From NCBI GenBank assembly GCA_964388085.1, contig CAYLZW010000113.1, forward strand, positions 1-16,363: a stretch of 16,363 nucleotides of DNA, read 5' to 3'. The stretch is from CAYLZW01 sp964388085. Its GTDB lineage: Bacteria; Myxococcota; UBA727; CAYLZW01. The first letter of the stretch is position 1. Every line of letters begins with the position of its first letter. Shown in pieces: positions 1 to 6,548 of this stretch. A model generated the notes under the pieces. The model was not told the origin of the DNA. It did not search any database and worked only from the letters and a program-made list of their open reading frames with translations. Position numbers and translations under genes: made by a program.

Positions 1-415
1 CGAGCACCTTCATCGGGATGGTGCGCGTCGAGGTCGCCGTCGGCAGCCCGAGGCTGGCCTCCATGTTCTCGGCGATCTTGGCGGCGATGCCGTAGATGGG
101 CTGCACGTCGTCGCCAGGGCTCGGCTCCACCCACGCGGCGCGCAAGACGTGGCCGTCAGCGACCTCGCCGGCCACCTTGGTCTTCGTCGGGCTCGCCGGC
201 ACGTGCTCGCCGTTGTCGGCGTGCGCGCGGCTGCCGTTGCTGCCAGGCTCGACGGTGCTCGTCGTCGCGCGCTCCTCACGCGCGCCGGCGCCGGAGGCCT
301 CCTCGAAGTACGAGCGCCACTCGTCCGAGACCGACGCCGGATCCTGCAGCCACTGAGCGCGCAGCGCGTCGACGTAGCTCTGGTTCAGGCCGAAGCCGCT
401 ATGCGATTCCGTCAC
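1..415 (-). CDS. kgd: Fused 2-oxoglutarate dehydrogenase E2/E1 (Kgd/SucA type), N-terminal part
   Basis: This is the first 138 codons of a 2-oxoglutarate dehydrogenase/decarboxylase, a TCA-cycle enzyme. The 3' end lies beyond the window. Residues about 11-38 (NQSYVDALRAQWLQDPASV, then DEWRSYFEE) match the N-terminal helix that SucA proteins use to bind their partners. A Ser/Ala/Gly-rich linker follows. From about residue 113 the text KIAENMEASLGLPTATSTR, followed by TIP.K, matches the start of the succinyltransferase (E2) domain in mycobacterial Kgd, so the protein is probably an E2-E1 fusion and not a plain E1. The start is GTG at 415, with GGGAAGG about 9 nt upstream. An in-frame GTG at 424 is possible but sits too close to that site. 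The frame is open without a stop. The family assignment is strong; the fusion is inferred because the E1 part is not visible. Confidence 0.85.
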   Translation of the reverse strand, partial: MTESHSGFGLNQSYVDALRAQWLQDPASVSDEWRSYFEEASGAGAREERATTSTVEPGSNGSRAHADNGEHVPASPTKTKVAGEVADGHVLRAAWVEPSPGDDVQPIYGIAAKIAENMEASLGLPTATSTRTIPMKVL

Positions 416-428
416 GGGAGCCACCTTC

Positions 429-447
429 CCACGGTCTCACTCCGTGG
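429..447 (-). promoter_or_regulatory. Leader hairpin next to the kgd ribosome-binding site
   Basis: CCACGG (429-434) and CCGTGG (442-447) form a perfect 6-bp stem with a 7-nt loop. In the kgd mRNA the foot of this stem covers the first bases of the likely Shine-Dalgarno stretch GGGAAGG (424-430). A second small hairpin (GCAGGC/GCCTGC, 485-500) lies just upstream. The stems are seen directly; any role in translation control is a guess. Confidence 0.35.
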
Positions 448-507
448 AACCCGGATCCGCCCAAAGGAGGGCTCCGGCGCCTCTGCAGGCAAGCGCCTGC
501 GATCGCC

Positions 508-536
508 TATCTAGTGTTGTTTTCTGGTTTTTCCAA
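508..536 (-). promoter_or_regulatory. Candidate sigma-70 promoter for kgd
   Basis: On the minus strand TTGGAA (536-531) is followed after exactly 17 nt by TAGATA (513-508). These match the -35 and -10 consensus at 4 of 6 and 3 of 6 positions. The region is an A/T-rich patch in otherwise GC-rich DNA and points at the kgd start, leaving a leader of about 85 nt. No competing promoter was seen in the 198-nt gap. Confidence 0.4.
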
Positions 537-613
537 ACGACGTTGTGCCTCGCGTCGCGTCATGGCGAGCGAGGTCGGAAACGCAGCGTCACAAGACGGC
601 TCCCCGGCGGAGC

Positions 614-1090
614 TCAGGCCTCTTGGTTGCCGATGATGCGCCCGTAGATCTGCTCCTGCATCTCCTGGAGGTTCTGCAGGAGCCCGAGCATGGAGTGCTC
701 ACGCGCGAGCGACGCGCGCATGCGCTCGACGCTGTCCCCCGGCAGGGTGCCCGGGGGATCGCGGAGCAGCCCCATCAGCCGCTTCGCGGTGTCCGTGTGG
801 GAGCGCCCGAGCGCCGTGCGCACCATCATGTGGTCGTGCCGCGGCCCGAGCGGGGTCGCGAACGGGTTCGCGGCGGTCGGGACCGCGAGGCGCAGCTGAT
901 CCGACGACGTCGTGGGCGCGATGAACTCGACCGGCCCGCGCTGCGCGATGGGCATCGCTTCGGGCGTCTTCAGCATCTGGCCCTGGTGGACCTTCAGCTC
1001 GTCGACGGTCATGCCGCCGTCGACGACCTTGCCGCCCGAGGGGGTGACCCAGGGGAACGCCTTGACCTGCTTCGCGATCTCGCCAGCCAT
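614..1090 (-). CDS. Unrecognised 158-residue protein downstream of sctU
   Basis: I do not recognise this family. The start is ATG at 1090, with GGAGG 7 nt upstream; a GTG one codon earlier is less well spaced. The protein has no signal peptide or membrane segment. The middle is rich in Pro, Thr and Ala. The last 40 or so residues (from DSVERMRASLAREHSMLGLL) look like a long amphipathic helix ending in an IYGRIIGNQ tail. It lies 113 nt downstream of sctU on the same strand, so the two may be co-transcribed. A small protein with a helical C-terminus beside an export gene could be a secreted component, a chaperone or a regulator, but no motif decides this. Coding is supported by the strong ribosome-binding site and a clean end before the kgd leader. 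Confidence 0.7.
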   Translation of the reverse strand: MAGEIAKQVKAFPWVTPSGGKVVDGGMTVDELKVHQGQMLKTPEAMPIAQRGPVEFIAPTTSSDQLRLAVPTAANPFATPLGPRHDHMMVRTALGRSHTDTAKRLMGLLRDPPGTLPGDSVERMRASLAREHSMLGLLQNLQEMQEQIYGRIIGNQEA

Positions 1091-1144
1091 CACACGCCTC
1101 CGGGGGCTCTACGGGGAGGTTATCGGATCGCGGCGCGGAGCGTT

Positions 1145-1197
1145 GTGCCGCTTCTGTTTCCCGCACAGGCCCTCGTTGCGAAAGGCCGAAGCGGCAC
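1145..1197 (-). repeat. 10-bp perfect inverted repeat after the sctU stop
   Basis: GTGCCGCTTC (1145-1154) and GAAGCGGCAC (1188-1197) are perfect reverse complements separated by 33 nt. The interior can extend the fold: TTTC (1157-1160) pairs with GAAA (1180-1183), and GCA with TGC inside that. The structure starts 7 nt past the sctU stop codon and lies before the ribosome-binding site of the next gene. There is no T-run after it on the minus strand, so it is not a textbook intrinsic terminator. It may be a terminator that works without a U-tract, an mRNA-stabilising structure or a protein-binding site. Confidence 0.6.
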
Positions 1198-1203
1198 CCC
1201 GCC

Positions 1204-2268
1204 TCAGGTCTTCCCCTTCTGCTTCAGCTCGTAGACAAAGTTCAGGATCTCTGCGACCGCCTCGTAGAGCTCCTCCGGGATCTCTTCGTCGATGTCGAGC
1301 TTGTGGAGCGCCTGCGCGAGGGGGACGTTGCGCAGGATGGGCACCCCCGCGTCGCGCGCGATATCCTTGATCTTGTCGGCGTGCTTGCGCATGCCCTTGG
1401 CGACGACGACGGGGGCGCCGCCCTTCTCTTTGTCGTACTTGATGGCGACGGCGATGTGGGCGGGGTTGGTCACGACGGCATCCGCGTTGGCGACGTTCTG
1501 TTGAGAGCCGTGCATGATGAGCTCCTCGGCGAGGGCCTTGCGCTCGGCCTTTTGCTGAGGGTCACCTTCGGACTGCTTGTACTCCTGCTTCACGTCGTAC
1601 TTGGACATCATCATATCTTTTTTGAACGAGTGGCGTTGCCAGAAGAAGTCCGCCGCCGCGACGACGAAGAACAGGGCCGCCACCCGAACCGAGATGTCGT
1701 AGATGATGTCGCCGCCGACCTGGACCGCGGCCATGAGGTCCATGCGCGCCGATCGGACCACGTCCGCCGCCGACGCCGCGATGGCGTCGTAGACCACCCA
1801 GCTGACGAGGGCGAACTTGATGAGCTGCTTGAGGCTCTCGACGATCTTCTTCTTCGAGAACATCTGCTTGAAGCCCGACACCGGGTTCAGCTTCTTCACG
1901 TCGGGCTTGATGGCCTCCATGGTGAACAAAAAGCCTACCTGCATGTAATTGGCGGCGACGCCGAACACGAAGGCGGCGCCGAGCGCCGGCAGGCTCGCCT
2001 TGAGCGTGAACCACAGCGCGTCCTCGAGCACGAGCAGCACGGTCTCGTTCGAGGTGGCGCGCGTACCCGCCTCGATGCTGCCGAGGATGAGCTCCATGAA
2101 TTCGTCGGAGAGCTGGCCGATCGTGAGCGCGAGCACCGCGAAGACGCCGACGAAGAGCAGCGCCTGGACGAAGTCCTGGCTCTTCGAGACCTGGCCCTTG
2201 TCGCGCGCCTGTTTGAGCTTCTGGGGGGTCGGCTCCTCGGTCTTCTCCCCCGTGCCGCCGTCGCTCAT
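1204..2268 (-). CDS. sctU: Type III export switch protein, SctU/FlhB family
   Basis: This 354-residue protein belongs to the FlhB/YscU (SctU) family, the inner-membrane export-gate component whose autocleavage switches substrate class in type III secretion and flagellar systems. The N-terminus GEKTEEPTPQKLKQARDKGQ, directly followed by VSKSQD, is the family signature. Four hydrophobic segments lie near residues 34-54, 75-107, 150-170 and 193-210. The loop motif near 121-133 (KPDVKKLNPVSGFKQ) and the cytoplasmic linker KQEYKQSEGDPQQKAERK are typical. The cleavage motif at 268-271 reads NPAH, where NPTH is usual; the Asn and Pro needed for self-cleavage are kept. The start is ATG at 2268, which gives the usual N-terminus; its ribosome-binding site is weak. 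No other export-apparatus gene (sctR, S, T or V) and no flagellar gene is in the window, so a non-flagellar system is likely but not proven. Confidence 0.93.
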   Translation of the reverse strand: MSDGGTGEKTEEPTPQKLKQARDKGQVSKSQDFVQALLFVGVFAVLALTIGQLSDEFMELILGSIEAGTRATSNETVLLVLEDALWFTLKASLPALGAAFVFGVAANYMQVGFLFTMEAIKPDVKKLNPVSGFKQMFSKKKIVESLKQLIKFALVSWVVYDAIAASAADVVRSARMDLMAAVQVGGDIIYDISVRVAALFFVVAAADFFWQRHSFKKDMMMSKYDVKQEYKQSEGDPQQKAERKALAEELIMHGSQQNVANADAVVTNPAHIAVAIKYDKEKGGAPVVVAKGMRKHADKIKDIARDAGVPILRNVPLAQALHKLDIDEEIPEELYEAVAEILNFVYELKQKGKT

Positions 2269-2410
2269 GGGCCGATGCTGCCCATCCCTGGCCCGATTGG
2301 AAAGCCGCCTGCCGCACCAGACTGTCCGAGGCGCGCCAAATCCGGCGTTGAGCGCTACGGATCGGGGGGCTACGAGGATCCTCGGGTCCAAAAGCGAGAG
2401 GGAGAGGTCG
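2269..2410. promoter_or_regulatory. Divergent intergenic region between sctU and the 2411 gene
   Basis: These 142 nt separate two divergent start codons and must carry at least one promoter. On the plus strand TTGAGC, a 17-nt spacer and TACGAG give a weak sigma-70 match near 2346-2374. No clear operator repeat was seen. Confidence 0.3.
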
Positions 2411-3274
2411 ATGGTGATCAAGCGTGGCGGACCGGGCGGTCCTCGGGTGCCTCCGCGACCCACTGGCGAGCGCGCACCGACGGGTACCGGCCGCGCCGCG
2501 GAGCCGCGGCGCGCGGACGAGCTGCGCGCCGCCAGCGCCTACGACGCCGACGCGTTCGACGACGACAGCAGCGTGCAGCGCTCGAGCCCGGGCGATCGCG
2601 CCGAGGACCTGTTCCGCGCGGACGACGCGTTCCGCTCCGAGACGCGCTCCTCGGCGGTGCGCAACACCGAGCGGCTGCTCGAGACGACCTACGAGCGGCT
2701 CGCCGTCGAGTACGCGAAGATCCACGCCGAGGCACACGCCATCGCGGCCGACGTCGCGGCGCGGGGCTTCTCCGGTGACGCGCTCTCTGACGCGGGCCCG
2801 GAGCTCCGCCAGCAGCGGACGCGGATGGGCAAGGTGCGGGCGCGGCTCGCGAACATCCGCCGCCGGCTGCGCACCATCTCGTTGCCCGCGGGCACCGCGA
2901 GCGACCTGCAGCTCGAGCAGCGCGCAGGCGGGCAGCTGCGAGCGCTGGCCGAGCTCGAGCGCGGCGTCGAGCGGACGCTGATGGCGCTGCAGTTGGCGAC
3001 GACGTTCCGCCCGCGCGGCGCCGATGGAGCCCCTGCCGCCGTGCTGCGCCTGAACGTCGAGGGCGCGCGGGATCGCGCGGCGCTCGGCGGCGAGCTCGCG
3101 CGCTCCGCTCCGGACGCGACGGCGACACAGACGATGATCCGCCTGCTCACGGGCGAGGACGCGCCGGCGCTCGCGGACGCCACAGCGCCTACCTCCCCGG
3201 ACGACGGCAAGAGCGGCAAGCCCAGCGACGTTCGTTCGCTGCGGGCGTTCGCCCTCGCCCAGTTGAGTACCTGA
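2411..3274 (+). CDS. Unrecognised 287-residue helical protein, divergent from sctU
   Basis: I do not recognise this family. The start is ATG at 2411, with GGGAGAGG 4 nt upstream. The first 60 or so residues are Gly/Pro/Arg-rich, then acidic, and look disordered. From about residue 75 to 200 the protein is strongly helical and charged, with heptad-like stretches (RNTERLLETTYERLAVEYAK; MGKVRARLANIRRRLRTISL; LRALAELERGVERTLMALQL), which suggests coiled coils. The C-terminus is again Ala/Pro/Asp-rich. No signal peptide or membrane segment is visible. It is followed after 22 nt by the gene at 3297 and shares its upstream region with sctU. A cytoplasmic accessory or structural protein of the export system is a reasonable guess from position only. 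Confidence 0.72.
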   Translation: MVIKRGGPGGPRVPPRPTGERAPTGTGRAAEPRRADELRAASAYDADAFDDDSSVQRSSPGDRAEDLFRADDAFRSETRSSAVRNTERLLETTYERLAVEYAKIHAEAHAIAADVAARGFSGDALSDAGPELRQQRTRMGKVRARLANIRRRLRTISLPAGTASDLQLEQRAGGQLRALAELERGVERTLMALQLATTFRPRGADGAPAAVLRLNVEGARDRAALGGELARSAPDATATQTMIRLLTGEDAPALADATAPTSPDDGKSGKPSDVRSLRAFALAQLST

Positions 3275-3296
3275 GCTTCCACGTCGGGACGGTCTC

Positions 3297-4355
3297 GTGG
3301 CCTACCTCTCGCTAAGCGACGACGAGCTGGCGCTGCTCCGCTTCACGTGCGACCTGTCGTTCGTGGAGGAGTCGCCGCTCTTCCGCCTCGAGCAAGAGCA
3401 CCAGGAGCCCGGCGACTACGAGGCCGCCTACACGAGCCTGGTCGACAAGGGGATCATCGATCCGCACGGCTTCCGCATCACCGACGAGGCGCTGAACCGC
3501 CTGGCCCCGCTCACCGAGTGTGACGCGCGCGTGGTGCACCTCACGCAGCCGAGCTCCGGCGCCGCCGGGGGCGAGATCGAGCAGCTCGACTACTATCTGC
3601 TCGACGAGATCGCGGTGCAGTACCTCGCCGGCGAGCGGCTGCACGCCATCGGCGACGACATGGACCCGGACGAGCTCGTCGCGCATCTCGCCCGGCGGCT
3701 GGTGCCGCGCAAGTCGGCCGGCGATCGCGTCGACGTGCAGCTCCAGCCGCTCGAGTACATCGCCTTCGCGCAGCTCGTGCGGGGGCTCGAGGGGGGCCGT
3801 CCGCTCCCGCTGGCGCGCGTGCGCGCCCTGCTCGGGAGAGCGCCGAAGGGGGCGTCGCTGCAGGAGTCTGGCCCGCAGCTGCTCGCGGTGATGAGCAACC
3901 GCGGCGCCGGAGCGCGCGCCGCCGACCCGCGTCTCGACGACGACAGCCGCCTGCTCGGCGACGCCACCTGGGACGCTCCGCTCGCGGCCCTGCTCGAGAA
4001 GGGCGTGTTCCGCCGCAGCGACGAGGGCCTGCTGCTGCGCCCGGGGCTCGTCGAGCTCGTGCGTGGCCTCGAGCGCCACGAGCGGCACACCTTCGTGCGC
4101 TACGACTTCGGCGACGACGAGTGGCTCATGCGCGAGACCACCTTCGTGCCGACCGAGGGCGGCCTGTTCTTCGTCGGCACGCACCCCGCGGGCGGGATGC
4201 GCCTCATGGAGCTCGACGGCGAGCAGCTCCGCGCCGGGCTGCACGCCGCCGTGGGCCCCCTGCCGCGCGATCAGTCCGCGCCCGAGCCGCGCCGCCTGCG
4301 CGACCTCCTCCTCGTCGGACCGGGCGGCAGCTCCCTCGAGGGCGCCCCCGCGTGA
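3297..4355 (+). CDS. Unrecognised 352-residue protein, second gene of the sctU-divergent unit
   Basis: I do not recognise this family. The start is GTG at 3297 with GGGACGG about 5 nt upstream. It begins 22 nt after the preceding gene, so the two are probably one operon. The N-terminal 80 residues (MAYLSLSDDELALLRFTCDL, later AAYTSLVDKGIID) read as a small helical, possibly winged-helix module. The middle is a Leu-rich alpha region. The last 90 residues (RHTFVRYDFGDDEWLMRETT, then GGLFFVGTHPAGGMRLMELD) look like a beta-rich domain ending in a helix. A remote likeness to the layout of EspG-type secretion chaperones is possible but not supported by a motif. No signal peptide or membrane segment is seen. 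The last 85 nt overlap the convergent methyltransferase gene. Confidence 0.75.
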   Translation: MAYLSLSDDELALLRFTCDLSFVEESPLFRLEQEHQEPGDYEAAYTSLVDKGIIDPHGFRITDEALNRLAPLTECDARVVHLTQPSSGAAGGEIEQLDYYLLDEIAVQYLAGERLHAIGDDMDPDELVAHLARRLVPRKSAGDRVDVQLQPLEYIAFAQLVRGLEGGRPLPLARVRALLGRAPKGASLQESGPQLLAVMSNRGAGARAADPRLDDDSRLLGDATWDAPLAALLEKGVFRRSDEGLLLRPGLVELVRGLERHERHTFVRYDFGDDEWLMRETTFVPTEGGLFFVGTHPAGGMRLMELDGEQLRAGLHAAVGPLPRDQSAPEPRRLRDLLLVGPGGSSLEGAPA

Positions 4356-5431
4356 GCGGCCGGGCTCAGCGTCGGCCGCGCGCTCTCCACCCCGGCGGGG
4401 AGCTCGCGCAACAGCGCCCCCCGCGGGGGGGCTGACACCTCCCGCGGCAGCCGCCCTCGCGCCCGCAGCTCCACGAGGCCTTCGCTCGTGCACGCGTAGC
4501 GGCGCTCTTTGTCATCGCTGCGCATGAGCCCGCCGATGAGGCGATGCCCGCCCGGCGCCTCGCCCTCGTTGGCGAGCAAGAGGTAGCTGTGCTTGAGCGG
4601 TGACGACGACAGGCCGGCCTTCGCCGCGAGCTCCCGCGCGCTGCGCGGCGGATCCCAGGGCAGCTCGACGTGACACCACCCCCCGGGCACGTTCAGCAAC
4701 GGGCAGGAGGCCGCGCCGGTGCAGGGCGCGAGGGCGACCGCCTTCTTGCGCGCCACCAGCGCGTCACGCACGCGCATGAGCCCCTGTCCGTGGATGCGCG
4801 TGCCCGGCTCGACGACGAGGACCCGGCCGCCCGGCGCCAGGCGCGTGAGCGCGTCCTCGACGATGGACGCGCGCGTGACCACGTCCCGGCGGGGATCCCC
4901 GACCTCCCCGAGCGAGTTCGCGATGACGACGAGATCGAACGGCCCGCGAGCGCCCCACGAGCCCGGCTGCTGCAGGTTCGCCACGCGGGTGTCCACCTGC
5001 TCGACGTCCGCGCCGGCGCGCCTTTGCAGCTCGATCCCGTCCGCCATGGCGGCCGCCGCGAGATCCACCGCCAGGGAGCGCCCGACGGCCCCGTAGGCGA
5101 CCCAGGCCCCGAGGACGCCCGCGAGCGGTCCGGCGCCGAGGTCGAGCACGCGCGGGCGCTCCCAGCGAGGCAGCGCGCCCTCGCGCGCCAGCTCAGCGAG
5201 CAACAGGCCGATGCGGGCGGCGTTCCGAGGCGCGTACCAGGCGAGGTAGGCGCGGCGCCCGCTCGGCTGGCGCAGGTAGCCGGCCTCGCGCGCGGCTTTC
5301 TGGCTGCCAAACAGCTTCGACAGCTCGGCCACGTCGCGCGCGACGGGAGAGCGGTGCCGCCGTCGCGCGAGATCCACGGCGGTGTCGAAGAGGGCGGCGA
5401 TGCGCTCTTCTCTGGTCATCCCGATCCCCAT
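4271..5431 (-). CDS. METTL17/Rsm22-type methyltransferase with a four-Cys Fe-S motif
   Basis: This 386-residue protein matches the Rsm22/METTL17 family (small-subunit ribosome assembly factors in mitochondria; bacterial role unsettled). Residues about 52-80 (YLRQPSGRRAYLAWYAPRNA) are a typical N-terminal signature. SAM-binding motif I is VLDLGAGPLAG (95-105), with FDLVVIANSLGEV later in the fold. C237-x5-C243-x9-C253 (PCTGAASCPLL, then GGWCH) and C314 are placed like the four ligands of the METTL17 [4Fe-4S] cluster. The family core ends near residue 330. The last 55 residues are a Pro/Arg-rich tail that overlaps the convergent gene by 85 nt. The start is ATG at 5431; ATG at 5419 (MTREERI) is an equal alternative, and neither has a strong ribosome-binding site. 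Confidence 0.85.
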   Translation of the reverse strand: MGIGMTREERIAALFDTAVDLARRRHRSPVARDVAELSKLFGSQKAAREAGYLRQPSGRRAYLAWYAPRNAARIGLLLAELAREGALPRWERPRVLDLGAGPLAGVLGAWVAYGAVGRSLAVDLAAAAMADGIELQRRAGADVEQVDTRVANLQQPGSWGARGPFDLVVIANSLGEVGDPRRDVVTRASIVEDALTRLAPGGRVLVVEPGTRIHGQGLMRVRDALVARKKAVALAPCTGAASCPLLNVPGGWCHVELPWDPPRSARELAAKAGLSSSPLKHSYLLLANEGEAPGGHRLIGGLMRSDDKERRYACTSEGLVELRARGRLPREVSAPPRGALLRELPAGVESARPTLSPAAHAGAPSRELPPGPTRRRSRRRRGSGAD

Positions 5432-5511
5432 CCGGCCCGCCCACAGGGTCTGCCTGGCCGTGACACATGGCCCCGCTGTGCGCACGGGGTGAGACAAACC
5501 GGGACGCAAAC

Positions 5512-5539
5512 TTGCCGACCCGGCACCCGTGGCTACGCT
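5512..5539 (+). promoter_or_regulatory. Candidate promoter for the 70-residue gene
   Basis: TTGCCG (5512-5517), a 16-nt spacer and TACGCT (5534-5539) resemble a GC-rich sigma-70 promoter, with 4 of 6 and 3 of 6 consensus matches. It lies in the 179-nt divergent gap and points at the start at 5611. Confidence 0.3.
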
Positions 5540-5610
5540 GAGAGAAGAAGGGACGCTCCGAGCTCGAGGACGTCGAGGCCTTGGTGGTTCGCGCACCTGA
5601 AAGGCAACCT

Positions 5611-5823
5611 ATGCGCTTCACCCCCCGCACGCTGAAGACCGCGCCCGAGGCCTGGCTCCCCGAGGCCTGGGTCATCGAGGAGCTGCGCCGCCAGGAGCGC
5701 GAACGGGAGGAGCGACGAAGCCCCTTCCTCGAGCTCCCCCTGCCGACTCCCGAGAGCTACGGCGAGGCGCCCGTGAGCGACGTCGAGCCACCGCGGCGCG
5801 GCGTCATCGTCATCGACCTCTAG
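5611..5823 (+). CDS. Small 70-residue hypothetical protein
   Basis: The family is not recognised. The start is ATG at 5611, with AAAGG 7 nt upstream. The protein opens MRFTPRTLKTAPEAWLPEAW. A short charged helix (VIEELRRQEREREERR) follows, then a Pro-rich stretch (FLELPLPTPESYGE), and it ends GVIVIDL. It has no signal peptide or membrane segment. The hydrophobic, acidic C-terminal tail and charged helix suggest a small binding partner or adaptor, but this is a guess. It is divergent from the methyltransferase gene and convergent with efp, so it stands alone. Coding is supported by the ribosome-binding site, the upstream promoter candidate and the palindrome just after the stop. Confidence 0.65.
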   Translation: MRFTPRTLKTAPEAWLPEAWVIEELRRQEREREERRSPFLELPLPTPESYGEAPVSDVEPPRRGVIVIDL

Positions 5824-5846
5824 CCGAAACGTAACGTCTGCCCGGT

Positions 5847-5870
5847 GCCCCGCACGGGGCCCGGGCCCCG
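5847..5870. terminator. GC-rich palindrome between convergent genes
   Basis: GCCCCG-CA-CGGGGC (5847-5860) overlaps the perfect 16-nt palindrome CGGGGCCCGGGCCCCG (5855-5870), so two alternative stems share one arm. The element sits between the stop at 5823 and the efp stop at 5895, where a bidirectional terminator is expected. There is no T-run on either side, so it is not a standard intrinsic terminator. Confidence 0.45.
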
Positions 5871-5894
5871 CTAGCGACGACCATCGGCACGCGG

Positions 5895-6452
5895 CTACGC
5901 CCGCTCGGTGTACTCACCCGTGCGGGTGTCGATCTTGAGCTTCTCGCCCTCGTTGATGAACAGCGGCACGTACACGGTGAAGCCCGTCTGCAGCTTCGCC
6001 GGCTTGGTCGCGCCCTGCACCGTGTCGCCGCGCACCGCCGGATCGCACTCGATGACCTCGAGGATCACGTGGTTCGGCAGGTCGATGTTGATCGCCTTGC
6101 CGCTGTAGAACAGCACCGAGCAGTTGATGTTCTCGACGAGGAAGTTGGGCGCGTCGCCGAGCGAGTCCTTGGGGATCTCGTACTGCTCGAACGACTGCGG
6201 ATCCATGAAGTGGTAGATGTCGTCCGACGCGTAGAGGAACTGCACCTCGCGGTCCTCGAGGTCCGGTGTGTCCACCTTGTCGCCGGAGCGGAACGTCGGG
6301 TCGACGACGTTGCCGGTCAGCAGGTTTCGCAGCTTCGTGCGCACGATGGCCGCGCCCTTGCCGGGCTTGTGGTGCTGGAACTCGATGATGGCGTGCGGCT
6401 GGCCTTCGTACATGATGCGCAGGCCGCGCTTGAAGTCGGAAGTGCTGTACAT
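5895..6452 (-). CDS. efp: Translation elongation factor P
   Basis: EF-P binds between the P and E sites of stalled ribosomes and promotes peptide bonds at polyproline stretches. The 185 residues are the usual full length, and all three beta-barrel domains are recognisable. The domain I loop reads HHKPGKGAAIVRTKLRNLLT, so the tip residue is Lys32, the position that is modified in bacteria using EpmA-type beta-lysylation. DREVQFLYASDDIYHFMDPQ and SFEQYEIP mark domain II, and the C-terminus IDTRTGEY is the domain III signature. The start is ATG at 6452, with a GAGG 8 nt upstream. It lies 96 nt downstream of aroQ, an aroQ-efp linkage seen in other bacteria. The modifying enzymes are not in the window. 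Confidence 0.98.
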   Translation of the reverse strand: MYSTSDFKRGLRIMYEGQPHAIIEFQHHKPGKGAAIVRTKLRNLLTGNVVDPTFRSGDKVDTPDLEDREVQFLYASDDIYHFMDPQSFEQYEIPKDSLGDAPNFLVENINCSVLFYSGKAINIDLPNHVILEVIECDPAVRGDTVQGATKPAKLQTGFTVYVPLFINEGEKLKIDTRTGEYTERA

Positions 6453-6548
6453 GTCGTCAACCTCGAGGAGCGAGCCTCTGGTCGCGGTCGCTGGGGCCGC
6501 GATGGGCGGTCGGCATTGCGCTTCATCGCGCTCGCCGCAAGGGGGGGA

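Noticed and set aside
499..506. GCGATCGC 8-nt palindrome upstream of kgd
   Set aside because: A single copy is expected by chance in GC-rich DNA; it is not a repeat family in this window.
1303..2778. A 491-codon plus-strand frame opposite sctU
   Set aside because: Low-complexity charged product without motifs, antisense to a well-supported export gene.
3312..4493. A 393-codon minus-strand frame opposite the 3297 gene
   Set aside because: The plus-strand frame has a ribosome-binding site and a balanced protein composition; this one is Ala/Arg/Glu low complexity and overlaps the methyltransferase in another frame.
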